From: Vibrio toranzoniae
Lineage (GTDB): Bacteria; Pseudomonadota; Gammaproteobacteria; Enterobacterales; Vibrionaceae
Direction of reading: 5' to 3'
Assembly: GCF_024347655.1 (NCBI RefSeq)
Contig: NZ_AP025515.1
Coordinates: 744,001 to 808,000, forward strand
DNA: 64,000 nt
A program made the position numbers and the translations under genes. Every line of letters starts with the position of its first letter. Positions within the stretch are counted from its first letter, which is position 1. Positions 52,729 to 61,364 of the stretch are shown piece after piece. The notes beneath the pieces were generated by a model. That model did not search any database, had not been told where the DNA came from, and worked only from the letters and a program-made list of their open reading frames with translations.

Positions 52729-53385
52729 ATGACTCATCCAATCATTTCAGATCTAAACACTCGTTACACAGCTAAAAAATACGATGCAGAAAAACGCATC
52801 TCTGCGGAAGACATGGAAGTAATCAAAGAAGCACTTCGTTTGTCTGCTTCTTCAATTAACTCTCAGCCTTGGAAATTCATCATCATTGAGAGCGACGCAG
52901 CAAAACAACGCTTCCACAATACTTTCGAGAACATGTTCCAGTTTAACCAACCACATGCGAAAGAAGCATCACACACGATCCTGTTTGCTCATGATCCTAA
53001 GTACACTAAAGAGAAATTTGCTAAGCGTGCTGATACAGAAGTAAGCTCTGGTCACCTACCCGCTGAAATGTACGAGCAATTCTTAGGTGCTTACGCATTC
53101 GCAGAAATGAACACAGACGAAACAGGTTTCAACGGCAACTGGACTAAGTCTCAAGTTTACATCGCGCTAGGTAACACACTGCACACACTAGCTCGCCTAG
53201 GCATCGCTTCAACGCCTATGGAAGGTGTAGACGCTGCTATGATCGGCGAAGAATTTGCTGAAGAGCTAGAAGGTCACGTTGTTGATGTCGCACTCGCTAT
53301 CGGCTACCACAAAGACGGCGAAGACTACAACCACGGTAAACCAAAAGCGCGTCTAGCTCTTGATGAAGTGGTTACTACGCTGTAA
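52729..53385 (+). CDS. nfsB: NAD(P)H nitroreductase/flavin reductase (NfsB family)
   Basis: A 218-residue FMN enzyme, oxygen-insensitive nitroreductase of the NfsB/FRase I family, reducing nitroaromatics, quinones or flavins with NAD(P)H. Signature segments: TRYTAKKYD at the N-terminus, RLSASSINSQPWKFIIIES (FMN-binding) and a C-terminal ALAIGYHKDGEDYNHGKPKARL. Length equals E. coli NfsB (217). It is monocistronic, ending at a terminator just before the norVW promoter. Confidence 0.9.
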   Translation: MTHPIISDLNTRYTAKKYDAEKRISAEDMEVIKEALRLSASSINSQPWKFIIIESDAAKQRFHNTFENMFQFNQPHAKEASHTILFAHDPKYTKEKFAKRADTEVSSGHLPAEMYEQFLGAYAFAEMNTDETGFNGNWTKSQVYIALGNTLHTLARLGIASTPMEGVDAAMIGEEFAEELEGHVVDVALAIGYHKDGEDYNHGKPKARLALDEVVTTL

Positions 53386-53509
53386 TAGCTCCCATGCGCT
53401 ATGCATCATGTACCAATAGCTACAGCGCTTTACTCTTTAAAACGCTTTTTCGTTTTACAAAATATATTTTAACAGAACCGTAGACTGTTAAATAACACTG
53501 CCTTGTTTT

Positions 53510-53535
53510 GGCCAGACACTCGTCTGGCCTTTTTT
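53510..53535 (+). terminator. Rho-independent terminator after nfsB
   Basis: GGCCAGAC / GTCTGGCC with an ACTC loop, followed by seven T. Confidence 0.92.
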
Positions 53536-53577
53536 ATTCCTGCTATTTAACGACCTAACGTTGCCCGAATAAAATTA

Positions 53578-53588
53578 GTCATAAAGAC
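53578..53588. promoter_or_regulatory. NorR-type enhancer box 1
   Basis: GTCATAAAGAC, fitting the NorR core GT-N7-AC. The surrounding 14 bp AGTCATAAAGACAC recurs exactly 45 bp downstream. Confidence 0.6.
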
Positions 53589-53622
53589 ACTTAAGAATCA
53601 TTTTGATTACACAAATTATACA

Positions 53623-53633
53623 GTCATAAAGAC
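53623..53633. promoter_or_regulatory. NorR-type enhancer box 2
   Basis: A second GTCATAAAGAC, within the same 14-bp AGTCATAAAGACAC. It is 55 bp upstream of the sigma-54 promoter's -24 element. Confidence 0.6.
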
Positions 53634-53687
53634 ACATTCAAATAGGTAAATCCAAAAAAACCAATGCAAAACAATACATTAAAAACA

Positions 53688-53703
53688 TGGCACAACTAGT
53701 GCA
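53688..53703 (+). promoter_or_regulatory. Sigma-54 promoter of norVW
   Basis: TGGCACAACTAGTGCA: GG and GC elements spaced as in the consensus TGGCAC-N5-TTGCA. It is 38 bp before the norV ATG. Confidence 0.85.
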
Positions 53704-53740
53704 GTGATGACCTTAGATATTTAAATAAGGTATTACCATT

Positions 53741-55240
53741 ATGACTATTCACGTTAAATCAAATGTTCACTGGGTTGGCGTCCACGACTGGGAAACCGAG
53801 CACTTTCATGGCAAGGAATACCACATGAACAAAGGTACCAGCTATAACTCATACCTGATCCGTGAAGAGAAAACGGTGCTGGTCGATACCGTTGATCATC
53901 GCTTTACTGAGCAATTCCTTGCAAACCTTGAGATGGAAATCGATATCAACGACATCGACTACATCATTTGTCAGCACGCCGAAGAAGACCATTCTGGTGC
54001 ACTTTCAGCATTACTAGCCAAAATTCCAAACACACCTGTTTACTGTACGGAAGCAGGAGTGAACTCGATTGTTGGCCATCACCATCAACCAGACTGGAAC
54101 TTCAGAACCGTTAAAACTGGCGACACGCTTGATGTCGGTAATGGAAAACAACTGATCTTCGTAGAGATGAAGATGCTGCACTGGCCAGACTCAATGGCGA
54201 CTTACTTAACCGGTGATGAAATCCTGTTTAGTAATGATGCATTCGGCCAACACTACTGCGATGAGAACCTATTCAACGACCAGCTAGACCAAGTAGAACT
54301 TCATGACCAATGTCTGCGCTACTTTTCGAACATCCTGACGCCTTTCGCGCCTTTGGTAAAAGCGAAGATAGAAGAAGTGTTGAGCTTGGGTGTGCCTATC
54401 GATGTTATCGCTACTTCTCATGGCTGTATTTGGCGTGATAACGCAACGCAAATCGTTGAGCAGTATTACGAGTGGTCTAAGGCCTACAAAGAAGATCGTA
54501 TTACGATTGTCTACGATACCATGTCGAATAATACTCGCATGATGGCCGATGCTATCGCTAAGGGAATCCGTAAAGGCAGCCCAGAGACGGCAATCAAGGT
54601 GTTCAACATCTCCAAGCACGACAAGAATGACATCCTTGCCAACATCTTTCGCTCAAAGGGCGTACTCGTTGGCTCATCGACCATGAACAATGTGATGATG
54701 CCGCAGATCGCAGCGCTGCTCGAAGAGATACACGGCTTACGCTTTGCAGAAAAAAGAGCCGCAGCCTTCGGGTCTTCAGGTTGGACAGGTGGCGCAGTTA
54801 AACGCATCGATGCTCGCCTACGTGAAGCCAATTTCGAAGTCAGTGCACCACAACACATCCATTGGAAACCAGACACAGACGCCCTTCGTCAATGCATCGA
54901 TTACGGCATGACACTGGCTGAGGTTTGGCTCACCGATGCGAACGAGGTTAGTGAGCCTAAACAAGTTGAGCGCAACGTTCAACGTATTGAATCAGCACCG
55001 ACAAGCACCCCAACAGAGCTAAAAGACACGGCAGAGCAGAAGCCAGAAGAAGCGCAAGATAAGCCTGTACACAGCGCAGACTGCACTTGCTGGCGCTGTA
55101 CTGTGTGTGAATGGGTGTACGACCCACAGTTAGGTGAACCGTACCAAGGCGTTGAACCGGGAACACCATGGGCACAAGTGCCGGATGATTTCCTTTGTCC
55201 TGAATGCCATCTAGGTAAAGATGTGTTTGTGGAGAAGTAA
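53741..55240 (+). CDS. norV: Anaerobic nitric oxide reductase flavorubredoxin
   Basis: A 499-residue cytosolic enzyme reducing NO to N2O under low oxygen. The N-terminal metallo-beta-lactamase-like domain binds a diiron centre (H79-x-E81-x-D83-H84 in CQHAEEDHSG). The flavodoxin-like domain (about 253-395) has TMSNNTRMMADAIAKG for FMN. A linker of low complexity (about 405-445) leads to the C-terminal rubredoxin (CTCWRC..C, then CPEC; about 448-495). norW follows directly. Expression depends on a sigma-54 promoter with two NorR-type boxes. Confidence 0.95.
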   Translation: MTIHVKSNVHWVGVHDWETEHFHGKEYHMNKGTSYNSYLIREEKTVLVDTVDHRFTEQFLANLEMEIDINDIDYIICQHAEEDHSGALSALLAKIPNTPVYCTEAGVNSIVGHHHQPDWNFRTVKTGDTLDVGNGKQLIFVEMKMLHWPDSMATYLTGDEILFSNDAFGQHYCDENLFNDQLDQVELHDQCLRYFSNILTPFAPLVKAKIEEVLSLGVPIDVIATSHGCIWRDNATQIVEQYYEWSKAYKEDRITIVYDTMSNNTRMMADAIAKGIRKGSPETAIKVFNISKHDKNDILANIFRSKGVLVGSSTMNNVMMPQIAALLEEIHGLRFAEKRAAAFGSSGWTGGAVKRIDARLREANFEVSAPQHIHWKPDTDALRQCIDYGMTLAEVWLTDANEVSEPKQVERNVQRIESAPTSTPTELKDTAEQKPEEAQDKPVHSADCTCWRCTVCEWVYDPQLGEPYQGVEPGTPWAQVPDDFLCPECHLGKDVFVEK

Positions 55241-55241
55241 T

Positions 55242-56396
55242 ATGGATAACATTGTGATTGTGGGCGGAGGTTTTGCCGCCCTACAAACCATAAAGATGCT
55301 TCGTAAAGCTGACCAAAACATTGCTATTACTATGGTAACAGCGGACTCTGGTGTTGAATACAGCAAGCCGAACCTTTCGCACGTATTCAGTAATGAGCAA
55401 ACACCTCAACAGCTCGTAATGAATAATGCTCAGCAATTAGCAAAGCAATATAACGTTGTCATTAAAACCAACGTTTGGGTAAACGAGATTAACACCGAGC
55501 AGCAGTTTATTGTCGCTGGCGATGATGTCATCCCCTACTCAAAACTTGTACTAGCGACTGGCGCTACACCCTTTATACCGCCAGCAGAAGGGTTACTTCC
55601 TCAGGCAACGATTACTCTCAATAGCTTGGAAGAGTTCGAAAAACACAAAGCTCAGATCGACGCAGCTCAACAAATCACAGTCATTGGTGGCGGGCTCATT
55701 GGCGTTGAGCTCGCCTTCGACCTTCAAACCGCAGGCAAAGATGTCACCATCATTGAGCCTGCGAGTTACCTGTTGAGTAACCTAGTGCCGCCTTTTGTTT
55801 CTCTAGAATTAGAAAATGAGCTTCGCAAGGCAGGAGTAACCGTTGAGACAGATACGATGGTAAGCCATGCGACTTACCTTACTGATGGCGTCAGGCTGCA
55901 AACAGCGTCTTCTCGATTAATCAAGACCGACGTGGTCATCGCTGCTGCTGGGTTAATGCCAAACACCACACTAGCAAAACAAGCGGGCATTGAGGTGAAC
56001 AGAGGTATCATCGTTGACGAAGCAATGAGAACCAGCATACAAAATGTCTATGCGATTGGTGATTGTACTGAGATTCAAGGCCAAGTAATGGCTTACCTAC
56101 AACCCGCCGTATTGTCGGCCAGCATATTAGCTAAACAACTCACCACAGGAGAAGGCAAGCTAAGGCTGCCGCATATTATTACTAAGGTAAAAACACACCG
56201 TTATCCTATTCAACTGGCAGGTAGAAATATTCAAACCGTTCAGAGTTGGGAAGCGAAGTTTGACCCGAAAGGGATTATTGCCAGAGGCTTTAATGAGTCT
56301 AACCAGCTTGTAGGATTCATTGCCACTGGTGAACACACCCAATCTGCGTTTTCTCTGCTAAAGGAATTACAAATAAGTTCACCGCCACAAGCATAA
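55242..56396 (+). CDS. norW: NADH:flavorubredoxin reductase
   Basis: A 384-residue FAD/NADH reductase passing electrons to NorV's rubredoxin domain. Dinucleotide-binding motifs VIVGGGFAALQTIK (N-terminus) and TVIGGGLIGVELAFDL (about 147-162), and the ENVYAIGDCTEI-like segment NVYAIGDCTE. It starts one base after the norV stop codon; the 7 in-frame codons upstream are inside norV. A terminator follows. Confidence 0.93.
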   Translation: MDNIVIVGGGFAALQTIKMLRKADQNIAITMVTADSGVEYSKPNLSHVFSNEQTPQQLVMNNAQQLAKQYNVVIKTNVWVNEINTEQQFIVAGDDVIPYSKLVLATGATPFIPPAEGLLPQATITLNSLEEFEKHKAQIDAAQQITVIGGGLIGVELAFDLQTAGKDVTIIEPASYLLSNLVPPFVSLELENELRKAGVTVETDTMVSHATYLTDGVRLQTASSRLIKTDVVIAAAGLMPNTTLAKQAGIEVNRGIIVDEAMRTSIQNVYAIGDCTEIQGQVMAYLQPAVLSASILAKQLTTGEGKLRLPHIITKVKTHRYPIQLAGRNIQTVQSWEAKFDPKGIIARGFNESNQLVGFIATGEHTQSAFSLLKELQISSPPQA

Positions 56397-56432
56397 ACGC
56401 AGTTAAGAAAAGGCAAAGTAGAACAATAAAAA

Positions 56433-56456
56433 AAACCAGTCAATCGACTGGTTTTC
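56433..56456. terminator. Bidirectional terminator between norW and gltS
   Basis: AAACCAGTC / GACTGGTTT with AATC loop, flanked by A-run and TTTTCTTT. Confidence 0.88.
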
Positions 56457-56481
56457 TTTGTATCAATTCTCTGTATTACCA

Positions 56482-57708
56482 CTAGCCTATAAACGAGATG
56501 TACCCTTGTAGGATGATCAGATTAACAATATCGATAAAGAAGGCACCGACAATTGGCACTACCATGAACGCCTGTGGCGATGGACCGAATCGACTCACCA
56601 AAGACCCCATGTTCATTACTGCTGTTGGCGTTGCTCCTAAACCGAAACCACAGTGGCCACCCGACATAACTGCTGCTTCATAGTTCGCCCCCATCACCTT
56701 AAAGGTCACAAAGTAAGAGAAAAGTCCCAACACCACCGCTTGAACACTAAGGATAACCAAGAATGGAATCGCAAGATCAAAAATATTCCAAAGCTTCAGG
56801 CTCATTAGTGCCATGGCTAAGAACAGCGATAATGACACGGTGCCAAGAATATCGACCGTTTCACTGTCGGTTTTGTGCAGTTTAGTCACTTCAAAAACAT
56901 TAGTAATGAACACACCAATGAATAGCGCATACACAAAGTCAGGAATCATCAACCACGAAACTTCAAAAGTAGCGACCCATTGTTCTAGGTATCTCGCACC
57001 AGTGATACAGATAAGAAGAATGAAAAGAACCTCAATGACCTTCTTCGCCGTTACTTTGTCTTCTTCATATTCGTTGTAAGTCACCAACTCAGGGAAACGT
57101 TCGTGAGTTTGTGTGCCAGTACCGTATTCAGACTCTAGGTTGTTTTTATCAATCAGCTTTTGTGCCACCGGGCTACCAATAATACCACCGATGATAAGAC
57201 CGAAAGTCGCTGACGCCATCGCAATTTCTAAGGTGTTGGCAATGCCATAGGTCTCTGAAAAAGTTTGTGCCCAAGCGGCGCCAGTTCCGTGACCACCAGA
57301 TAGCGTAATTGACCCGGCAATCAGCCCCATTAAAGGTTCGAGACCAAGTGCCGTGGCGAGAGTTACACCCACACCATTCTGGATGATGATATAAACAGAG
57401 GCGACTCCTAGGAACAGAAATACCTTTGCCCCCCCTTTTATCAACTGTGTGTAGTTAGCGGCAAGGCCGACGGTAGCAAAAAACATCAGCATGAATGTAT
57501 TCTGTAATGGCAAAGAGAACTCTAGATCAACGCCATTAAAGTGTAGGGCTGTAATAGCAAAAGCGACGATCAAGCCGCCCACGATGGGCTCTGGGATATT
57601 GTACTTTTTGAGAACCGGTAGCTTTACATTTACAAAATTGCCTAGAAACAAAACACTAATCGCGATTAGGAAAGATTCTAGTGGCCCTATTGAAATTAAT
57701 TGATTCAT
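56482..57708 (-). CDS. gltS: Sodium/glutamate symporter
   Basis: A 408-residue inner-membrane transporter importing L-glutamate with Na+. About 10-12 hydrophobic segments in two repeats; typical segments are IPEPIVGGLIVAF, GSITLSGGHGTGAAWAQ and the mirror GGHCGFGLGATPTAVMNM. Length matches E. coli GltS (401). It is monocistronic, convergent with norW. Use of Na+ suits a marine organism. Confidence 0.95.
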   Translation of the reverse strand: MNQLISIGPLESFLIAISVLFLGNFVNVKLPVLKKYNIPEPIVGGLIVAFAITALHFNGVDLEFSLPLQNTFMLMFFATVGLAANYTQLIKGGAKVFLFLGVASVYIIIQNGVGVTLATALGLEPLMGLIAGSITLSGGHGTGAAWAQTFSETYGIANTLEIAMASATFGLIIGGIIGSPVAQKLIDKNNLESEYGTGTQTHERFPELVTYNEYEEDKVTAKKVIEVLFILLICITGARYLEQWVATFEVSWLMIPDFVYALFIGVFITNVFEVTKLHKTDSETVDILGTVSLSLFLAMALMSLKLWNIFDLAIPFLVILSVQAVVLGLFSYFVTFKVMGANYEAAVMSGGHCGFGLGATPTAVMNMGSLVSRFGPSPQAFMVVPIVGAFFIDIVNLIILQGYISFIG

Positions 57709-57967
57709 ATAACCTCTATATTTTTACGTTCTCATATTCCCTAATGAGTCTAGTGACCTGTAATTATGTGTTGCTCCGCTTATATTTATGTAAATAGATG
57801 AGAAGTTGTAGATTAGAAAAACGAGCACATTACTGTGTTCGCTCTGTGCTATGTATGTAACGTGTTAACCTTTATCGAAGGTTTTTTTAACAACAATCAC
57901 CTCAAAGAAATACAAGCCGACAGAAATAATATCGCCGCTCAATACCTTTCTAAATGCCTAATAAAGC

Positions 57968-57996
57968 AAAAAGGAGCTACTGCTAGCTCCTTTTTT
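57968..57996. terminator. Terminator downstream of the yibL gene
   Basis: AAAAAGGAGCTA / TAGCTCCTTTTTT with CTGC loop. It ends the minus-strand yibL transcript and could also work on the plus strand. Confidence 0.85.
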
Positions 57997-58013
57997 ATTA
58001 CCATTACAGGTAA

Positions 58014-58370
58014 TTAGAATTTTTTCGGGGCATAACCTGTCATAACCTCAATACGAAGCTCTTTACCAATCTTCGTCATTGGGTGAACAATCACTAATCC
58101 TTTTACAGACTTTTTCAGTTTCCCCATATCCGCTTGCTCAGCTTTGGTAATTTCTCGGCTAAATGGCATATCAATCAGCGATTTACGCTCTTGATTCACA
58201 TCGAAGCTTTCTTTGTGTTTAAGCTGGGCAATTTTCTTCGTAAGTTTCTTAATCTCGTCTTCAAATTGACGAACAACAGGACGATCATTACGAGTTTTAG
58301 CAGCCGCTAACTTGTGGCGACACTTGTCTAGACGGTTGTTAATTTGTTGAAGTTCGTTTTTAGCACTCAT
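58014..58370 (-). CDS. yibL: YibL family ribosome-associated protein (DUF2810)
   Basis: A 118-residue basic protein. Residues 1-55 form a coiled coil (ELQQINNRLDKCRHKLAAAK...EIKKLTKKIAQLKHKE), and the rest is the DUF2810 core ending RIEVMTGYAPKKF. E. coli YibL co-sediments with ribosomes; its exact role is unknown. In E. coli it lies beside mtlR; here it is about 10 kb from mtlR, so the local linkage is broken. Confidence 0.9.
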   Translation of the reverse strand: MSAKNELQQINNRLDKCRHKLAAAKTRNDRPVVRQFEDEIKKLTKKIAQLKHKESFDVNQERKSLIDMPFSREITKAEQADMGKLKKSVKGLVIVHPMTKIGKELRIEVMTGYAPKKF

Positions 58371-58482
58371 AATAATTTCCTAAGATTAAGCAAGCCAACT
58401 TGGATTGGGGCGCGGAGTATAGCACAAGGGTTTACGCGAACCGAAATTTATCTGATAAATCGCCAGCAGAACCAAATATAAG

Positions 58483-58869
58483 CTAAACCTTCACTTTGTA
58501 CTGGAGGTCTTGAGCTTCATCCCCCGTCATGCCTCTAAAACCCCAACAGTGGGATGGCTGCTCTTTTATCGTAATTTCGATATCTAAAGGGGAGATACCT
58601 AACTGTTTTTCTATTTCTGAGAAAATCTTCTTAATCAGCCGTTTTTTGGTGTTAACCGCTCGACCTTCCATCATGTTGATTTCAATAACGGTGTAGGCTT
58701 CAGATCGCCCTTCAGGATAAAAAAAGTCATCTCTTTCTAATGGAACAAATCGATGTGCCCGCTTATCATCAGGTAAACCCATCTCACTGTTCCAACATTG
58801 CTGTAAAACATTAGAGAGCGGTAACTTAATAGGATTTAAACGCTCTTTGATACCATAAATAACGATCAT
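58483..58869 (-). CDS. Tautomerase-fold family protein lacking N-terminal proline
   Basis: A 128-residue protein of the tautomerase_2 type. Segments RAHRFVPLERDDFFYPEGRSEAYTVIEI and the C-terminal PSHCWGFRGMTGDEA are typical. The chain begins MIVIYG, so no proline can become the usual catalytic Pro1; this subfamily shares that feature, so its chemistry is unclear. I place the start at ATG 58869, since AAAGGA then sits at the right distance; the ATG at 58875 would abut it. Confidence 0.8.
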   Translation of the reverse strand: MIVIYGIKERLNPIKLPLSNVLQQCWNSEMGLPDDKRAHRFVPLERDDFFYPEGRSEAYTVIEINMMEGRAVNTKKRLIKKIFSEIEKQLGISPLDIEITIKEQPSHCWGFRGMTGDEAQDLQYKVKV

Positions 58870-59081
58870 GACCATTCCTTTGATGTGATGTCGGATAAAG
58901 AAATCTCCTTCAGATAGACGCTCGCTATCTCACCTATCCATTCGCCTACTATTTAATCATATAACCTAATGGCAATCATGAAAGAAGGGATAAACAATGA
59001 ATTTATGAACAGGTGAAACAAAAAATGCAGACCACCGATTTACACTCGGCCACTCCCCGATAAACCATTGACTCATCAAAT

Positions 59082-59108
59082 TGATCGTACACCAAACTAG
59101 GAACGTAT
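59082..59108 (+). promoter_or_regulatory. ECF (RpoE-ChrR type) promoter before the Lon-substrate-domain gene
   Basis: TGATC (59082-59086), 17 bp, CGTAT (59104-59108). The same elements and spacing lie upstream of the rpoE gene. It resembles the promoter class of ChrR-linked sigma factors (TGATC...CGTA). Confidence 0.65.
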
Positions 59109-59144
59109 ATCCCTAAAATGAATTTTATGTTTAAGGAGTACTAT

Positions 59145-59756
59145 GTGCCTAAATCAGCTAAAAAAATACAGCCGTTAGATAACACCGAATCAGAAGTACC
59201 TGACAGACTGCCAGTATTCCCGCTTCCTTTGTTTATTTTACCAAACGGTAGACAGAGACTACGCATTTTCGAACAGAAATATTTGAAAATGGTCTCCAGT
59301 GCGTCTCAAGGAAGTGGGTTTATCATCGCCCCCCAAGATGCAGCAAAACCCAAGACACTCAGCTCATGGGGAACCAGAGTAACGATCGTGGACTTCAATA
59401 TTTCTGACGACAATATTCTTGAAATCGACGTTGAAGGCGTTCAATTAGTTAAGCTTAAGGACGCAATGCGTCAACAAGACACTCTGATCACCAGTTGCTT
59501 TCAAAACTTGCCTCACTGGCCGGAGTTAAATGCCAAAACCCCAAATATCATGACCTCGTTTCTTGTTCAGCTTTTCAGAGAAAATGAATCGATCAGAACG
59601 CTTTATCCAGCACCTGACTTCGAAAATTCTCAATGGACTTGTGCAAGACTCTTGGAAATGTTGCCTATCCCTCTAGAAAAAAAAGCCGAATTTACCAAAC
59701 CCGCGAGCTTTCCTTCTCTCGTTCCTTTTCTTAATCAAATCATTACGGGGCAATAG
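59145..59756 (+). CDS. Lon-protease substrate-binding-domain protein (stand-alone)
   Basis: A 203-residue protein with the N-terminal LON domain only (RLPVFPLPLFILPNGRQRLRIFEQKYLKMV) and no ATPase or protease part. The start is GTG 59145, because AAGGAG lies 6 bases before it; the in-frame ATG at 59118 lies almost at the predicted start of transcription of the ECF promoter (about 59115). It sits between that promoter and rpoE. Role in the stress regulon is inferred from the promoter; biochemical function unknown. Confidence 0.85.
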   Translation: MPKSAKKIQPLDNTESEVPDRLPVFPLPLFILPNGRQRLRIFEQKYLKMVSSASQGSGFIIAPQDAAKPKTLSSWGTRVTIVDFNISDDNILEIDVEGVQLVKLKDAMRQQDTLITSCFQNLPHWPELNAKTPNIMTSFLVQLFRENESIRTLYPAPDFENSQWTCARLLEMLPIPLEKKAEFTKPASFPSLVPFLNQIITGQ

Positions 59757-59807
59757 ACATTTTTATTCACTATAATTTCGTATAATAGAAATTAGTTTAA
59801 ATAGAAG

Positions 59808-59834
59808 TGATCCCGAGCTTTACTTTCTGCGTAG
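59808..59834 (+). promoter_or_regulatory. ECF promoter before rpoE (autoregulation)
   Basis: TGATC (59808-59812), 17 bp, CGTAG (59830-59834), the same spacing as the promoter at 59082. It lies 33 bp before the rpoE start. Confidence 0.65.
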
Positions 59835-59866
59835 TGTTAACCAAATTCGCATGATGGTCAGATACT

Positions 59867-60514
59867 ATGCAAGTGGAAATGAGAAGTTCAGGGAAAGGCA
59901 AGGAGCATGTCATTATTCCCGATAACAAATTACCTACCGAAACCAAAGTACCAGCAGAGCTTTCAAGCTGGTTGATTTTGGTTGGTACAGAACGAGACAA
60001 GCAGGCTTTTACTAGTTTATTTAAGTTTTTTGCTCCCAAGATAAAGCGTTTCGGCATCAGCAAGTTGGGTAGCGAAGCAGCGGCTAATGAACTTGTTCAA
60101 GACTCAATGGCTAATGTTTGGAAAAAAGCACACCTCTATAACGAAGAGAAAGGCGCGGCGACGACTTGGGTGTACACCGTGATGCGAAACGCTGCTTTCG
60201 ATATGTTGAGAAAAGTGAAAGCGAAAGCGGAACAAACCATTGCAGACGATATCTGGCCAATCGATTCAATGATAGCGGAGTCTCAAAACGACGAGCTTCC
60301 ATTTGGTGACCATCTAATGAGCCGTCATGTAATGACTCAGATAGAGAAACTACCTCTCGCCCAGAAAACGATTGTGAAAGGGGTTTACTTTCAAGAGCTG
60401 TCACAAGAACAACTCGCTCAACAACTTGATGTCCCGCTAGGAACCGTCAAATCACGTCTAAGACTCGCTTTAGCCAAACTTAAGGTCCACATGGGAGAAC
60501 AAAACCATGATTAA
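59867..60514 (+). CDS. rpoE: ECF sigma factor of the RpoE-ChrR (ECF11) type
   Basis: Up to 215 residues. Region 2 spans about 55-125 (ELVQDSMANVWKKAHLYNEEKGAATTWVYTVMRNAAFDMLRK) and region 4 about 150-205 (LSQEQLAQQLDVPLGTVKSRLRLALAKLK). Its gene overlaps chrR by 8 bp, the standard pair for a zinc-anti-sigma-controlled response to singlet oxygen and photo-oxidative stress. The start is uncertain: ATG 59867 and ATG 59879 both lack a strong ribosome-binding site, and a GTG further in (near 59909) follows AAGGAG. Confidence 0.9.
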   Translation: MQVEMRSSGKGKEHVIIPDNKLPTETKVPAELSSWLILVGTERDKQAFTSLFKFFAPKIKRFGISKLGSEAAANELVQDSMANVWKKAHLYNEEKGAATTWVYTVMRNAAFDMLRKVKAKAEQTIADDIWPIDSMIAESQNDELPFGDHLMSRHVMTQIEKLPLAQKTIVKGVYFQELSQEQLAQQLDVPLGTVKSRLRLALAKLKVHMGEQNHD

Positions 60515-61196
60515 ACATCACCCAAATTTAAATATGTTGAAAAGCTTTGTTGGGGGTTCTCTCGCTGATTCCGTTTCTTTGATTGTAGCGAGCCATGTTG
60601 AGCTCTGTGAACACTGCCAACAACAAGTTAATCAATTAACAGCCGAAGCTGCCAACACTGTATTTGACACTGACAATTTAGAATTCCCTCTGGGTCATAG
60701 AGAAATCGATACCTTTCTTTCTGATGACGTAGAGTTTGATTTAGATGCAATTGAATCAATCACCGCTGACTTATCTCAATCCGTTGAAATGGAGCCAGAA
60801 ATACAGAAAGTAACAGTAGCTAAAACCACTTTTACGCTTCCTAGAGCGCTTAACTCAGTCGCACTAAAAGACTGGATAAGTTTAGGGAAAATATCGAGAG
60901 CAAGACTCGATTTCGATGATGAGTCGCACCACACCAGTTTATTGCATATAGACAAAAACGGACAAGTACCTTGCCACACACATAAAGGCTTTGAAATAAC
61001 CCTATTGTTAGAGGGGAGCTTCGAGGACGAAATGGGTGTCTATAACAAAGGCGATTTCATCTGGTTAGACGGTAAACACACTCATCAACCAGAAACGAAA
61101 GAAGGCTGTGTGTGTTTAACGGTTTCAAGCGACGCCATGCACTTCACTAAAGGCGTCAGTCAGTTATTCAACCCATTGGGTAAGTACATTTACTAA
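60507..61196 (+). CDS. chrR: ChrR-type zinc anti-sigma factor with cupin domain
   Basis: 229 residues. The N-terminal zinc anti-sigma domain has H30-x3-C34-x2-C37 and His4/His5, matching the ligand set of Rhodobacter ChrR. The C-terminal cupin carries H157, H159, E163 and H191/H193 (HTHKGFE; KHTHQPE), the second metal site needed for the singlet-oxygen signal. It overlaps the sigma gene and would bind and inhibit it until released. Confidence 0.92.
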   Translation: MIKHHPNLNMLKSFVGGSLADSVSLIVASHVELCEHCQQQVNQLTAEAANTVFDTDNLEFPLGHREIDTFLSDDVEFDLDAIESITADLSQSVEMEPEIQKVTVAKTTFTLPRALNSVALKDWISLGKISRARLDFDDESHHTSLLHIDKNGQVPCHTHKGFEITLLLEGSFEDEMGVYNKGDFIWLDGKHTHQPETKEGCVCLTVSSDAMHFTKGVSQLFNPLGKYIY

Positions 61197-61286
61197 AAAT
61201 AAGTGTGATTCAGGTATACAGAACGGTATAGAGACCAATAAATAAATAGTCTAAAATTATATCGGCTTTTTAAAATCAAAAAGTTA

Positions 61287-61309
61287 CAGAGCTGCTATGT
61301 ACAGCTCTG
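61287..61309. other. Perfect inverted repeat upstream of the DUF523/DUF1722 gene
   Basis: CAGAGCTG (61287-61294) and CAGCTCTG (61302-61309) with a 7-nt spacer, no U-run after it. It may be an operator or an mRNA hairpin in the 168-bp gap between chrR and the next gene. Confidence 0.45.
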
Positions 61310-61364
61310 AACTTGTTAACTAGCCTAGACTAAATTAAACAGCACAGAGCGAAGGAGTTGGCCA

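Noticed and set aside
57835..58017. A 60-codon plus-strand frame upstream of gltS
   Set aside because: It runs through the terminator hairpin at 57968-57996 and lacks a ribosome-binding site.
59761..59800. CGTATAAT near 59779 as an extra ECF promoter
   Set aside because: No TGATC element lies at the 17-bp spacing upstream; it looks like a chance A+T-rich match or an ordinary -10.
61206..61228. TGATTCAGG...GGTATA as a third ECF promoter before the DUF523 gene
   Set aside because: The -35 has a mismatch and the spacing to CGGTA is 13 rather than 17.
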